From assembly GCA_036227345.1 (NCBI GenBank), contig CP109468.1, positions 3,968,001 through 4,032,000 on the forward strand: 64,000 nt of DNA. Reading direction: 5' to 3'. This DNA comes from Streptomyces sp. NBC_01463. GTDB lineage: Bacteria; Actinomycetota; Actinomycetes; Streptomycetales; Streptomycetaceae. Below the pieces are notes generated by a model. The model ran no database searches and had not been told where the DNA came from. It was given only the letters and a program-made list of their open reading frames with translations. This document shows, one piece after another, positions 16,553 to 24,687 of this stretch; positions within the stretch are counted from its first letter, which is position 1; each line of letters opens with the position of its first letter. The translations under genes were made by a program, and so were the position numbers.

Positions 16553-17620
16553 ATGGACATCGCTTCCCCGACCTCCGCTGTTGGGCAGTCCTCCGGCCCG
16601 CGGACCGGCGGCACCACGCACCCCGCTCCCCTGCCCGCGCCCTCACCTTCGGCGTCGTTTCTCGGCCCCCACCACCTGGTGCACTGCCCGGACACTCCGG
16701 AGGCGTTCGTGCTCGCCTCGACGGTCCCGGTCCGGCAGCACTTCGCCTTCTCCACCGAGATTCCGCAGAGCAACCCGCTGTTCTCCGACGCCACCGCGCC
16801 GTTCCACGACCTGCTGTACCCGGTCGAGTCGTTGAGGCAGACGGCGGTCTTCGCTGCCGGGCGGTACTTCCGGGTGCCGGAGAACCGGCGGACGCTCGTC
16901 TCCTCCGGCGCCGCGGTGATCACGGACGTGGCTCCTTGGCAGCGCTCCCGTCCCAGCGGCCAGCTCACGCTGGACCTCGATCTGACACCGACCGAGGTGG
17001 TGAAGGGCGTGCCGCGCGGAATGCGGTGCCGCGCGGCGGTGAGCATCGACGGTACGCAGTGCGGCACCGCCGAGGCCCGGCTCGTCTTTCTGATGCCGGG
17101 GGTCTACCGCAACCACCGCAAGCAGGGCCGCCGGGAGAGCGAGGGGGCCGGCCGCGGCAACAGCGGGCTCCCGCCGGGCCACAGCACTCCCGCGCCCGAG
17201 CTGGTCGGCCGGGCCTCCGCCCGCAACGTCGTGATCGGGCTGCCCTTCGACGAGTCGGAGGAGCGGCTGACGTTTCCGGTCGACGTGCCCGCGGCCCGGG
17301 AGGTGCTGCCCGACACGGGGCCTGAGGTGCCCGCCTCGCTCTTCCTGGAGGCCTCCCGGCAGGCCGCGCTGTTCGCCGCCGGTGAGCTCTACGGCTTCGC
17401 ACCCTCCTACACCTTGCTGACGAACTGGCGCGCCACGTTCCGCGGTTTCGCGGAGCCCGGACTGCCGCTGCGCTGCTCCGTGCGGCCGCTCGGTGGGTAC
17501 ACCGATTCCGACTTGCGCCGGAACGCGTCCGGGCAGCCCGTCGCGGAGCTTCAGCTGACCTTCTTCCAGGGGTCGCACGTGGTGGCGAGCGTCGCGGCGT
17601 CCGTCCTGCAGATCTGCTGA
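16553..17620 (+). CDS. AfsA/ScbA-type gamma-butyrolactone synthase
   Basis: The 355-aa protein would condense DHAP with a beta-ketoacyl thioester, the first committed step to gamma-butyrolactone or related signals. It has two A-factor hotdog repeats: about residues 45-180 (HLVHCPDTPEAFVLAS, FHDLLYPVESLRQTAVFAAGRYF) and 215-350 (ASLFLEASRQAALFAAGELYG, FFQGSHVVASVAASVLQIC). The ESLRQ and EASRQ blocks carry the conserved Glu and Arg. An AAAGGA RBS precedes the ATG; GTG and TTG starts at about 16479 and 16494 also have RBSs. It is followed 49 nt later by a SARP. No TetR-type receptor gene is visible in the window. Confidence 0.9.
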   Translation: MDIASPTSAVGQSSGPRTGGTTHPAPLPAPSPSASFLGPHHLVHCPDTPEAFVLASTVPVRQHFAFSTEIPQSNPLFSDATAPFHDLLYPVESLRQTAVFAAGRYFRVPENRRTLVSSGAAVITDVAPWQRSRPSGQLTLDLDLTPTEVVKGVPRGMRCRAAVSIDGTQCGTAEARLVFLMPGVYRNHRKQGRRESEGAGRGNSGLPPGHSTPAPELVGRASARNVVIGLPFDESEERLTFPVDVPAAREVLPDTGPEVPASLFLEASRQAALFAAGELYGFAPSYTLLTNWRATFRGFAEPGLPLRCSVRPLGGYTDSDLRRNASGQPVAELQLTFFQGSHVVASVAASVLQIC

Positions 17621-17669
17621 TCGGCCCGTTCCGGCCTCGCGCCGCCGGAGGGCCGCAAGGGAGCACACC

Positions 17670-20309
17670 ATGCGTTTTCATGTGCTGGGCCCGGTCCGGA
17701 TGGAACAGAGAACCCCGTCCGCCGCCAAGCCCAGAATCGTCCTCGCCACGCTTCTGGTCCAGAGCAACAACGTTGTCTCCACCCACAGCCTGATCGACGA
17801 GCTGTGGGGCATGGAGCCGCCGCGCACCGCCGCGACGACGCTCCAGGTGTACGTGTCGCAGTTGCGCAAGGCACTCGTCGACGCCGGCGACGACCGGCAG
17901 CCGTTGCTGACCCGGCCGCCCGGCTACGTGATCCAGGTGCGCCCGGACGAGCTGGACCTCGCGGTCTTCGAGTCGCTGCGCACCCGGGGCCGGGCCGCGT
18001 ACGAGCGGCGTGACTACGAGGCGGCCTCCCGGCTGCTCGGTGAGTCGCTGGCCCTGTGGTCGGGGCCGGCGCTGTCCGGGATTCCGCACGGGCCGTCGCT
18101 GGAGACGAACGCGATACGGCTCAACGAACTGCGCACGGAGGTGCTGGAGCAGCGGATCGCCGCCGATCTCCTGCTGGGGCACCATCAGGAGCTGATCGGT
18201 GAACTGATGGCGCTGGTGCACGAGTTCCCGATGCGGGAGACGCTGCACGCGCATCTGATGGTCGCCCTGTACCGGTCGGGCCGGGAGTCGGACGCCCTGC
18301 AGACCTACCACCGGGCGCGGCGGACGCTGATCGACGAACTGGGGGTCGAGCCCGGTCCGACGCTGACCCGGCTCCTCGACCGGGTGCTGGCCGCCGATCC
18401 CGGGCTTGCCTGGCACGACGCCCCGGTCCGGGAGTCCGGGACGGGTGCGGCGGCCCCGGCGGCCGGGCCGAAGGAGGCCGCGCCGCCGCACCGGCTGCCT
18501 CCGGTGACGGCGCACTTCACCGGCCGTACGGAGGAACTGGCGCGCGGGAGGAGGTTCCTGGCGGCCGGTGGTGCCGCGACGGACCGGGTGCTGGCCATCT
18601 CGGGCAGGCCCGGGGTGGGCAAGACCTCGCTGGCCGTGCAACTGGCACACTCCGCCGAGGGGTTCGCCGACGGCAAGGTGCAGATCGGGCTACGGAACGC
18701 GGCGGGCGCGGCGGTGCCCGCGCCGGCGGCGATGGCGATGCTGCTGCGGCGTCTGTGGGCCGACGGCGCGGACGCGGCCGGGCCTCTCCCGGCGGGCACC
18801 GAGGAGCTCGGCGAGCTGCTGCACCGGCACACCCGGGGGCGTGAGCTGCTGCTCGTCCTCGACGACGTGGTGTCCGAGTCCCAGGTGCGGCCGCTGCTCG
18901 CGTCCGTACCGGACAGCATGGTGGTGCTGACCGGCCGACGCACGCTCGCGGCACTGGACCACGTGCAGCATCTGGTCCTCGATGTGCTCAGTCCCCAGGA
19001 GGCCCGGCGGCTCCTGGTGGACGCGGGCGGGCCGCGCATGGCGCAGGATCCTGCGGCGGTGGCCGAGCTGGCCCGGCTGTGCGGCCGGCTGCCGCTCGCG
19101 CTGCGGGTGGCGGCCGGGAGTCTGACGGCCCGGCCGCACTGGACGGCGGGCGCGCTGGCGAAGCGGCTGGCCGACGAGCGGACCCGGCTGTCCGCGCTGA
19201 CGCTGGGCGATCTGGACGTGCGCAGCGGGCTGCTGGCCGCCTACCAGGATGTCGGGAAGCCCGAGCGCGCGGCGTTCCGGCTGCTCGGCCTCGCCCCGCT
19301 GCCCGACTTCCGGCTGTGGACCGCGGCGGCGCTGCTCGGCCTGGATCCGCCGCAGGCGGAGCGCCGGCTGGAGAGTCTCGTGCGGGCCCATCTGCTGGAG
19401 GCGCGGCAGCAGACCGGGGCGCGGACTCCGGTCCACTACGGATTCCACTCGCTGCTGCGGTCGCTGGCCCTGGAGATACTGGCCGAGGGGCCCGCGTCCG
19501 TGGTGCCCGAGGCGACGGACCGGCTCGGCCGGGCGTGTGTCGAGCTGGCGCGCCGGGCGGACGCGCTGCTCACCCCGGGCCGGGACCGGCTGGCCGCGTC
19601 CGACGGTCTCCCGGTGGCGGGGCCGCCCGGCCTCTCACCGCTGGCGTGGTTCCGGTCGGAGGCCGGCGGTCTGCTGGATGTCGCCCGGCAGACCCATGCC
19701 GCGGGGCTGTGGCGGCTGACGTACGCCCTGGCGTCGGCCATGAGCGGGTACTACGAGGCGTGTGCCCGCTGGGACGACTGGCAGAGCTGCCACGATCTCG
19801 CGCTCGACGCCGCCCGCCGGGCCGAGGACGTGACGGCGGAGGCGGTCGTGGTGCGGTCCCTCGGTGATCTCGCCTGGCAGCGCCGGCGGTACGACCGGGC
19901 CATCGGCTGCTACCGGCGCGCCGGGCGGCTCTTCGCCCGGCAGGGTGACCGGATCGGGGCGGGCCGTTGTTCCTGCGGCGAGGCGGACGTGCTGTTCGGC
20001 CGCGGCAAGGTGGCGGAGGCCGGGAAGCACTACGCGCGGGCGCTGGCCGCGGGCCGGGCGGAGGTTGATGCCCGGGGTGCGGCGGACGCGCTGCGCGGGC
20101 TCGCCTTCGTGGCGCTGTGCGAGGGGCGGGCCGGCGATGCGCGGGGGCTGTTCGCCGAGTGTGCGGATGTGGCGGCCGCGGGGGGCGACGAGCGCTGGCA
20201 CGCCTACGCCCGGCGGACCGCCGCTCTGGTGGCCGCGAACGGTGACGCGTCGTGGGCCCGGCTGGAGGTACGCCCCGGCGTCTGGCTGCTGGATCCGTCG
20301 CTGGGCTGA
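17670..20309 (+). CDS. AfsR/SARP-family pathway regulator with NB-ARC domain
   Basis: The 879-aa protein has an N-terminal OmpR-type winged helix (MRFHVLGPVRM, TLQVYVSQLRKAL), a bacterial transcriptional activation domain (about 100-245; HLMVALYRSGRESDALQTYHRAR, IDELGVEPGPTL), and an NB-ARC ATPase with P-loop GRPGVGKTS near residue 312 and LLVLDDV near 395. A TPR-like C-terminus follows. SARPs activate antibiotic clusters at direct-repeat boxes. It lies just downstream of the AfsA homologue and at the edge of the biosynthetic genes, so it is a probable cluster activator. A good RBS (GGGAG) precedes the ATG. Confidence 0.92.
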   Translation: MRFHVLGPVRMEQRTPSAAKPRIVLATLLVQSNNVVSTHSLIDELWGMEPPRTAATTLQVYVSQLRKALVDAGDDRQPLLTRPPGYVIQVRPDELDLAVFESLRTRGRAAYERRDYEAASRLLGESLALWSGPALSGIPHGPSLETNAIRLNELRTEVLEQRIAADLLLGHHQELIGELMALVHEFPMRETLHAHLMVALYRSGRESDALQTYHRARRTLIDELGVEPGPTLTRLLDRVLAADPGLAWHDAPVRESGTGAAAPAAGPKEAAPPHRLPPVTAHFTGRTEELARGRRFLAAGGAATDRVLAISGRPGVGKTSLAVQLAHSAEGFADGKVQIGLRNAAGAAVPAPAAMAMLLRRLWADGADAAGPLPAGTEELGELLHRHTRGRELLLVLDDVVSESQVRPLLASVPDSMVVLTGRRTLAALDHVQHLVLDVLSPQEARRLLVDAGGPRMAQDPAAVAELARLCGRLPLALRVAAGSLTARPHWTAGALAKRLADERTRLSALTLGDLDVRSGLLAAYQDVGKPERAAFRLLGLAPLPDFRLWTAAALLGLDPPQAERRLESLVRAHLLEARQQTGARTPVHYGFHSLLRSLALEILAEGPASVVPEATDRLGRACVELARRADALLTPGRDRLAASDGLPVAGPPGLSPLAWFRSEAGGLLDVARQTHAAGLWRLTYALASAMSGYYEACARWDDWQSCHDLALDAARRAEDVTAEAVVVRSLGDLAWQRRRYDRAIGCYRRAGRLFARQGDRIGAGRCSCGEADVLFGRGKVAEAGKHYARALAAGRAEVDARGAADALRGLAFVALCEGRAGDARGLFAECADVAAAGGDERWHAYARRTAALVAANGDASWARLEVRPGVWLLDPSLG

Positions 20310-20361
20310 GGCGGGTGTGCCGGGCGGTGTGTGCGGAGCCGCCCGCCTGAGCCCACCCGCC
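20310..20361. terminator. Nested hairpin between convergent SARP and hydrolase
   Basis: An outer stem pairs GGCGGGTG (20310) with CACCCGCC (ending 20361), and an inner stem pairs CGGGCGG (20321) with CCGCCCG (ending 20345). The element lies between two convergent genes and probably ends both transcripts. Confidence 0.55.
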
Positions 20362-20371
20362 GGGCCCGGTC

Positions 20372-21391
20372 CTACTGGGCGGGGCGCAGCACGCGGACCG
20401 CGGGGGCGGCGGCGTCCTCGCCGCGCCGGGGGCTGTGCACGGCCGGCCGGCGGCTGCGGAGCATCTGACGCCACTGCTCGGCGCTGTAGTCGGCGGGTTC
20501 CGTGGTGGCGATGAAGTCGCGTACGACCTGGAGGAAGCGTTCGGGGTCGCTGCGGAACGGGAAGTGTCCCGCGTCCTCGAAGATCTCCAGCCGGCTGCCG
20601 GGCATCGACACATGGCCCAGGCCCGCGTGCAGTGCGGGGACCACCTGGTCGCGTCCGCCCCACAGCAGCATGGTGGGCATGCCCTGGGCGAGGTAGCAGC
20701 GGTCGAGCATGGTGCCGACCTGGCCGCGCCAGTCGACCACCGCGCGCAGGGTGCGGATGAAGGCGTTGCGGGCGTGGGCGTCCGGCAGTGCGTCCACCAC
20801 CCTGAGGAGGTCGGGGGCGTCGACGCCGAGGCCGTTGCCGAGGTGCTGCAGTATCTTGACCGCGATCTCGATCTGCCGGCGCATGGTCGGCAGCCGCAGT
20901 CCCTGGAGCAGGAACTGGGCGCCGGGCAGCGAGGCCGCGCGGAGCAGCGGGGTGACCTGGCGGCCGATGCCGCCGGTGCCGACGAGGACGAGCCGTTCGC
21001 AGCGCTCGGGGAACTGGTAGGCGAACTGCATCGCCACCGCGCCGCCGAGCGAGTGTCCGATGAGGGTGGCCCGTTCGATGCCGAGGACGCCGAGCAGGTC
21101 CCGCATACCGTTGGCGTACGCGGCCAGTGAGTAGTCCGCCCGGGGCTTCTCCGACTCGCCGTGGCCCAGCAGGTCGGGGGCGACGACCCGGTAGGTCCTG
21201 GCCAGGTCCGGCATGATGTCGCACCAGGTCTCGGACGAGGCGCCGATGCCGTGGATGAGCAGGACGGCGTCGCCCTTGCCCGCCATCCGGAACGCCCGCC
21301 GGTAGCCGTGCACCGTGCGGTGGCGGAGCCGGATCGTCGACCCGGTGGCGGCGCGTCCGGGGGCCTTTCTGTGGTCGCTCACGTCGGTCAT
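20372..21391 (-). CDS. Alpha/beta hydrolase (candidate tetronate elimination or release enzyme)
   Basis: The 339-aa protein has the oxyanion segment LLIHGIGASSETW near residue 44, the nucleophile elbow GHSLGGAVAM near 113 and the catalytic His in EDAGHFPFRSDPERFL near 282. It is the last gene of the minus-strand operon and overlaps the 60-aa gene by 4 nt. In agglomerin and related pathways an alpha/beta hydrolase removes acetate from the acetylated tetronate to form the exocyclic methylene. Two hydrolases sit here and I cannot say which one does this. Simple thioester or ester hydrolysis is the alternative. Confidence 0.85.
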   Translation of the reverse strand: MTDVSDHRKAPGRAATGSTIRLRHRTVHGYRRAFRMAGKGDAVLLIHGIGASSETWCDIMPDLARTYRVVAPDLLGHGESEKPRADYSLAAYANGMRDLLGVLGIERATLIGHSLGGAVAMQFAYQFPERCERLVLVGTGGIGRQVTPLLRAASLPGAQFLLQGLRLPTMRRQIEIAVKILQHLGNGLGVDAPDLLRVVDALPDAHARNAFIRTLRAVVDWRGQVGTMLDRCYLAQGMPTMLLWGGRDQVVPALHAGLGHVSMPGSRLEIFEDAGHFPFRSDPERFLQVVRDFIATTEPADYSAEQWRQMLRSRRPAVHSPRRGEDAAAPAVRVLRPAQ

Positions 21392-21570
21392 GCCTCCTCC
21401 GGGCGGGCGGTGCGGCGCTCGGACGCTCTGTGGCCGAACCGTTCGTGGACGGCGGGGGCGGAGAGCGTACGCGTGTGGGTGAGGTCGCTCTCGATCAGGC
21501 CGAGCGAGGCGAGACTGTGCCAGGGGCGTACGTGGGCGACCGAGCTCTTGGAATAGCGTTTGTCCGTCAT
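21388..21570 (-). CDS. Unrecognised 60-aa protein between two hydrolase genes
   Basis: The sequence starts MTDKRYSKSSVAHVRPWHSL and continues with ASLGLIESDLTHTRTLSAPA, ending in a basic Arg-rich tail. I do not recognise a family. It is very likely a real gene: AAGGAGG lies 5 nt before the ATG, its start overlaps the TGA of the upstream hydrolase by ATGA, and its stop overlaps the next ATG in the same way. It has no Cys and no signal peptide. Possible roles are a small subunit or chaperone for a hydrolase, or a peptide substrate. Confidence 0.75.
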   Translation of the reverse strand: MTDKRYSKSSVAHVRPWHSLASLGLIESDLTHTRTLSAPAVHERFGHRASERRTARPEEA

Positions 21571-22715
21571 GACTGCCTCCTTGACTGGTTGGCCGGCCGG
21601 GGACGGCTGGACGTGCGTCGTCGCGTGAGTCGTGCGCGGAGCAGTGATCCGATGAGCCAGCGCCGCATCGGGGCGAGGTGGGCGGGTGAGCCGTGCACGT
21701 CGTCGAAGGTCTTGATCCGCACGTCGGGTGCCGTGCGGAGCAGCAGCCGGTGGTCCGCCTCCGGGATGATCTCGTCGCGGCTGCTGGCCACGTAGCGCAC
21801 CGGGACGGCGACGGCCCGCAGCTGTCCGGCGGTGAGGGCGAAGTCCGGGAGCCGTTCGCGCAGTTCGTCGCGGCCGTCCGACTCGGTGAGCCGGACGAGG
21901 GTGTCCGCGGTGATGCCCGGCACCTTCGGCCACCAGGCCTCGTCGGTGAAGAACTCGGCCACCGGGGCGCCCACGGTCAGTACCCGGCGGATGCGCGGGT
22001 CGTCGGCGGCGGCCCGCAGGGCGAGATGGCCGCTGAAGCTGAGCGTCAGCATGGAGGTGTCGGCGGTGTCGGCCCGGCCGGCCAGCTGGTCCATCAGGAA
22101 GGTGAGCAGCCGCCAGGAGTCGGGCCGGTAGGCGGTGGTGTTCTCGCCGACGCCGGGGAACTCGGTGACGACGGCGGCGAATCCGAGGCGCCGCAGCAGG
22201 GGCAGCAGCCGCGCCCACTGTTCCTTGACGCTGACGATGCCGCCCATCACGACGAGCAGGGGCTTCGGGCGTGCCGCGTCGAGGCCGGAGGCCCAGCACA
22301 TCACGTCTCCGTCGGGGTGCTTCAGCTCCAGCCGTTCGATGTCCCGCTGTCCGCGTCGCCAGGTGTCGAAGGTCCGCACCCCCAGGCGCTGTGCCTCCTG
22401 CCGGGCGGGGTCGCCGTGGTGCGGGAACCGGGCGAGGGCGAAGTGGCTGCAGGCGGAGAGGAGTTCGCCGTCGTCGGCGGCGGCGCGTCCGGCGTCCGTC
22501 CACACCGCCGCCCAGGAGGCCGGGTCGCCGGCCGTGTCATTGGTGATCCGGCCGAGGAGCCGGTCGGTGTGCTGCGGGTCCATGCCCTGGCTGCGGGCGT
22601 GCAGCCGGGCGAACTCTTTCAGTTCCTCTAGGTGGTTCACGTCCCTCACCGTCCCGTCGACGTCGGCTGTCGCCGCTGTTCCTGGTGCCGTGACCGGCGA
22701 TCCGGACTCATCCAA
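21567..22715 (-). CDS. FrsA-like alpha/beta hydrolase
   Basis: The 382-aa protein has a helical N-terminal third (about 1-130) before the hydrolase core, as in FrsA/DUF1100-type esterases. The core shows PLLVVMGGIVSVKEQW, a nucleophile elbow TLSFSGHLALRAA, VRYVASSRDEIIPEADH (acid region) and DDVHGSPAHLAP (His region). This architecture is the one seen in tetronate clusters next to the E2-type acetyltransferase. The start is uncertain: the ATG at 22715 has a weak RBS and GTG codons about 20-30 codons later would also work. It lies 57 nt downstream of the PPTase. Confidence 0.8.
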   Translation of the reverse strand: MDESGSPVTAPGTAATADVDGTVRDVNHLEELKEFARLHARSQGMDPQHTDRLLGRITNDTAGDPASWAAVWTDAGRAAADDGELLSACSHFALARFPHHGDPARQEAQRLGVRTFDTWRRGQRDIERLELKHPDGDVMCWASGLDAARPKPLLVVMGGIVSVKEQWARLLPLLRRLGFAAVVTEFPGVGENTTAYRPDSWRLLTFLMDQLAGRADTADTSMLTLSFSGHLALRAAADDPRIRRVLTVGAPVAEFFTDEAWWPKVPGITADTLVRLTESDGRDELRERLPDFALTAGQLRAVAVPVRYVASSRDEIIPEADHRLLLRTAPDVRIKTFDDVHGSPAHLAPMRRWLIGSLLRARLTRRRTSSRPRPANQSRRQS

Positions 22716-22772
22716 ACGAGGGGCCCTAGCGGCCCGGTTGTGCCTGCGGGCGGGACGGGAGGGGGCCGGGGC

Positions 22773-23651
22773 TCACCACCATTCGTTGTCGGTGGGGGTC
22801 TCCGCGACGTCCTCGCCGAGTGCTTCGGTGAGGACGTCGACGATCATGCCGTCCAGCGTGGTGTGTGCCTGGGTGTCTCCCGTACCGCCGAAACCGGAGT
22901 CCCCGGCGGCGACACTGATGGTGTACTCGCCGTCCAGGTAGAAGGTGCGGAAGGCCCATTCGTTGCCGGTGCCGGGTGTGCCGTCGGGGCGGCGGACCTC
23001 CGTGGGGGTGCCGTCCGTCTCGAAGCCGAAGTCGGTGAAGCGGAACTGCATGCCCAGGCCGATGGCCTTGCTGTACGCCTCCTTGAGCGTCCAGAGCCGG
23101 ATCAGTGCGGCGTCCCGTTCCGACGGGTCCATGGCCTCGACCAGTTCGATCTCGTGCGGGGTGCACAGATGGCGGCCGAGGCCGGGTCCGTAGAGCACGC
23201 GGTCGGAGCGTTCGGCGTCCACTCCGATGACCGCGCCGGTCGCGAGCCCCACCAGGAGCAGGTTCTCGGTGTGGCTGAGGCTGATCTGCACACCGTCGTA
23301 GCCGCGCAGGTACGGCCTGCCGGACGGTGTGTAGCCCAGCTCCACCGCCTGCGGCGGTACGCGGAGCGCCGCGGCGGCCGCGAACTTGAGGAGCACGCGG
23401 GACGAGGCGAACCTGGTGCGTACGTCCGGGTGGGTCAGGTCCAGGTAGCGCGCCCAGTCCCGGCCGAGGAGGGCACGCAGCCGCGGGCCGCCCGCCCGTT
23501 CCGGGCGCCAGTCCTCCAGCCGGGCGTACAGCACCGCGCAGGCGTGTTCCGCCAGGTCGGCTCTGACCCTGTCCCAGTCACCGTCGGGTCCGGAGATCAG
23601 AATCGGCTCGCCGAACGTCCGGCCCGGGGACTGTTTCCCTGGAGCCGTCAT
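22773..23651 (-). CDS. 4'-phosphopantetheinyl transferase (Sfp type)
   Basis: The 292-aa protein activates carrier proteins by adding phosphopantetheine from CoA. Family motifs are visible: QISLSHTENLLLVG, GVDAERSD (Mg ligands) and RLWTLKEAYSKAIGLG (W-KEA-K). The ATG at 23651 has GGAGG 6 nt upstream and lies inside the E2 gene, giving a 74-nt overlap. Its likely substrates are the four free ACPs or ACP domains and the PKS ACP of this cluster. Confidence 0.93.
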   Translation of the reverse strand: MTAPGKQSPGRTFGEPILISGPDGDWDRVRADLAEHACAVLYARLEDWRPERAGGPRLRALLGRDWARYLDLTHPDVRTRFASSRVLLKFAAAAALRVPPQAVELGYTPSGRPYLRGYDGVQISLSHTENLLLVGLATGAVIGVDAERSDRVLYGPGLGRHLCTPHEIELVEAMDPSERDAALIRLWTLKEAYSKAIGLGMQFRFTDFGFETDGTPTEVRRPDGTPGTGNEWAFRTFYLDGEYTISVAAGDSGFGGTGDTQAHTTLDGMIVDVLTEALGEDVAETPTDNEWW

Positions 23652-24429
23652 CGAAGTCCTCCATGGTCTGGTGGAGAGCGCTCAGGACGTCGGCCGCAGT
23701 GGCTCCGTCGATCACTCGGTGGTCGAAGGTGAGGCCGAGCCGCATCATCGGTGCCGGCACGACCCGGCCGTCGCGGACCACGGCACGGTCCACGATCCGT
23801 CCGGCGCACAGCGTGACGGCCGTGCCGCCCGCCGAATGGAAACCGTCGACGGTCCGGTGGCCGAGCGAGCTGACCGACACCGTGCCGAGAATGCCCGGCC
23901 GCTTGCCCGGGTCGCGCAGGGCGGCCCCGAAGGCGAGCCGGCCCAGCGGTGCGGGCAGCCGGCCGAGCATGCGCACTCCCTTGAACTCCGGCAGGTCGGC
24001 GGCCTGATCGCCCCGGTAGCGCTCCACGCGCTCCTGGATCTCGGCGAGGGACGCCGACTCCAGGCCGGGCACGAGCGCCGAGAGCACGCTGCGTTCCCCG
24101 TCGACGGGCCGGTCCAGGGCCAGCTTGGCCGTGACCGACCCGAACCGCATGACGCGCGGGCGGCGCAGGAATCCGGGCCAGCCCGGGGCCATCACCGCGT
24201 TGGCCTCGGGGTGGCGGGCGAGGACGCGCCCCGCGGAGTGCAGCAGATAGCTCACCACGGAGTGGCGCTCGCCGCGCTCCCGGGCGGCGGCGCGGTGTTC
24301 CTGGATCCGGGTCATGTCGATGTCGGTGTCCAGGTGCACCGGCCGCTGGTCGGCCGCCCACTCCAGGAAGTAGAGGGTGTGCCTGCGGCGGCGGACCGTG
24401 CGGGGTCCGCCGCCGGAATCGGTGCTCAT
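23578..24429 (-). CDS. E2-type (2-oxoacid dehydrogenase) acyltransferase lacking a lipoyl domain
   Basis: The 283-aa protein contains only the CAT-like catalytic domain, with the active site DHRVIDGATAADVL near residue 235. Lipoyl and E1-binding domains are missing. Such proteins in tetronate clusters (for example Agg4 of agglomerin) O-acetylate the primary alcohol of the tetronate before elimination. The preceding gene is an ACP (4-nt overlap) and the next upstream a KAS III-like enzyme, the typical tetronate order. A role in normal 2-oxoacid metabolism is unlikely. Confidence 0.88.
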   Translation of the reverse strand: MSTDSGGGPRTVRRRRHTLYFLEWAADQRPVHLDTDIDMTRIQEHRAAARERGERHSVVSYLLHSAGRVLARHPEANAVMAPGWPGFLRRPRVMRFGSVTAKLALDRPVDGERSVLSALVPGLESASLAEIQERVERYRGDQAADLPEFKGVRMLGRLPAPLGRLAFGAALRDPGKRPGILGTVSVSSLGHRTVDGFHSAGGTAVTLCAGRIVDRAVVRDGRVVPAPMMRLGLTFDHRVIDGATAADVLSALHQTMEDFDDGSRETVPGPDVRRADSDLRTRR

Positions 24430-24674
24430 GCCGGAACCGCCAGCTCGTAGATCTCCTTCAGGCTGCGCGCCTCCAGGACCTTGCCGACCGGCACCGGTGA
24501 GCCGGTGGCCTGTTCCACGGCGGTGACGAGCTTGAGCAGGTAGAGCGAGTCCCAGTCGGGCAGTTCGTCGAAGTCCGCGCCGAACTGCGCGTCGGTCAGC
24601 GGCACACCGAGCTCGTCACGGACCGTACGGATGAAGTCGTCGATGCTGTATCCGACGGGGGTGGCGCTGCTCAT
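24426..24674 (-). CDS. Acyl carrier protein, probable glyceryl carrier
   Basis: The 82-aa protein carries the phosphopantetheine serine in PDWDSLYLLKLV near residue 42. DSLYLLK replaces the usual DSLDxVE, as is common in stand-alone specialised carriers. It lies between the KAS III-like gene and the E2 acyltransferase, so it is the best candidate to hold the glyceryl unit made by the FkbH-like enzyme. Confidence 0.87.
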   Translation of the reverse strand: MSSATPVGYSIDDFIRTVRDELGVPLTDAQFGADFDELPDWDSLYLLKLVTAVEQATGSPVPVGKVLEARSLKEIYELAVPA

Positions 24675-24687
24675 TTCTCCTCCAGGT

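Noticed and set aside
22722..22742. GGCCCTAGCGGCCCGGTTG upstream of the FrsA-like hydrolase as another palindrome copy
   Set aside because: It shares only the GGCCCGG centre with the consensus and lacks both AAAG/CTTT ends, so chance GC-rich similarity is more likely.
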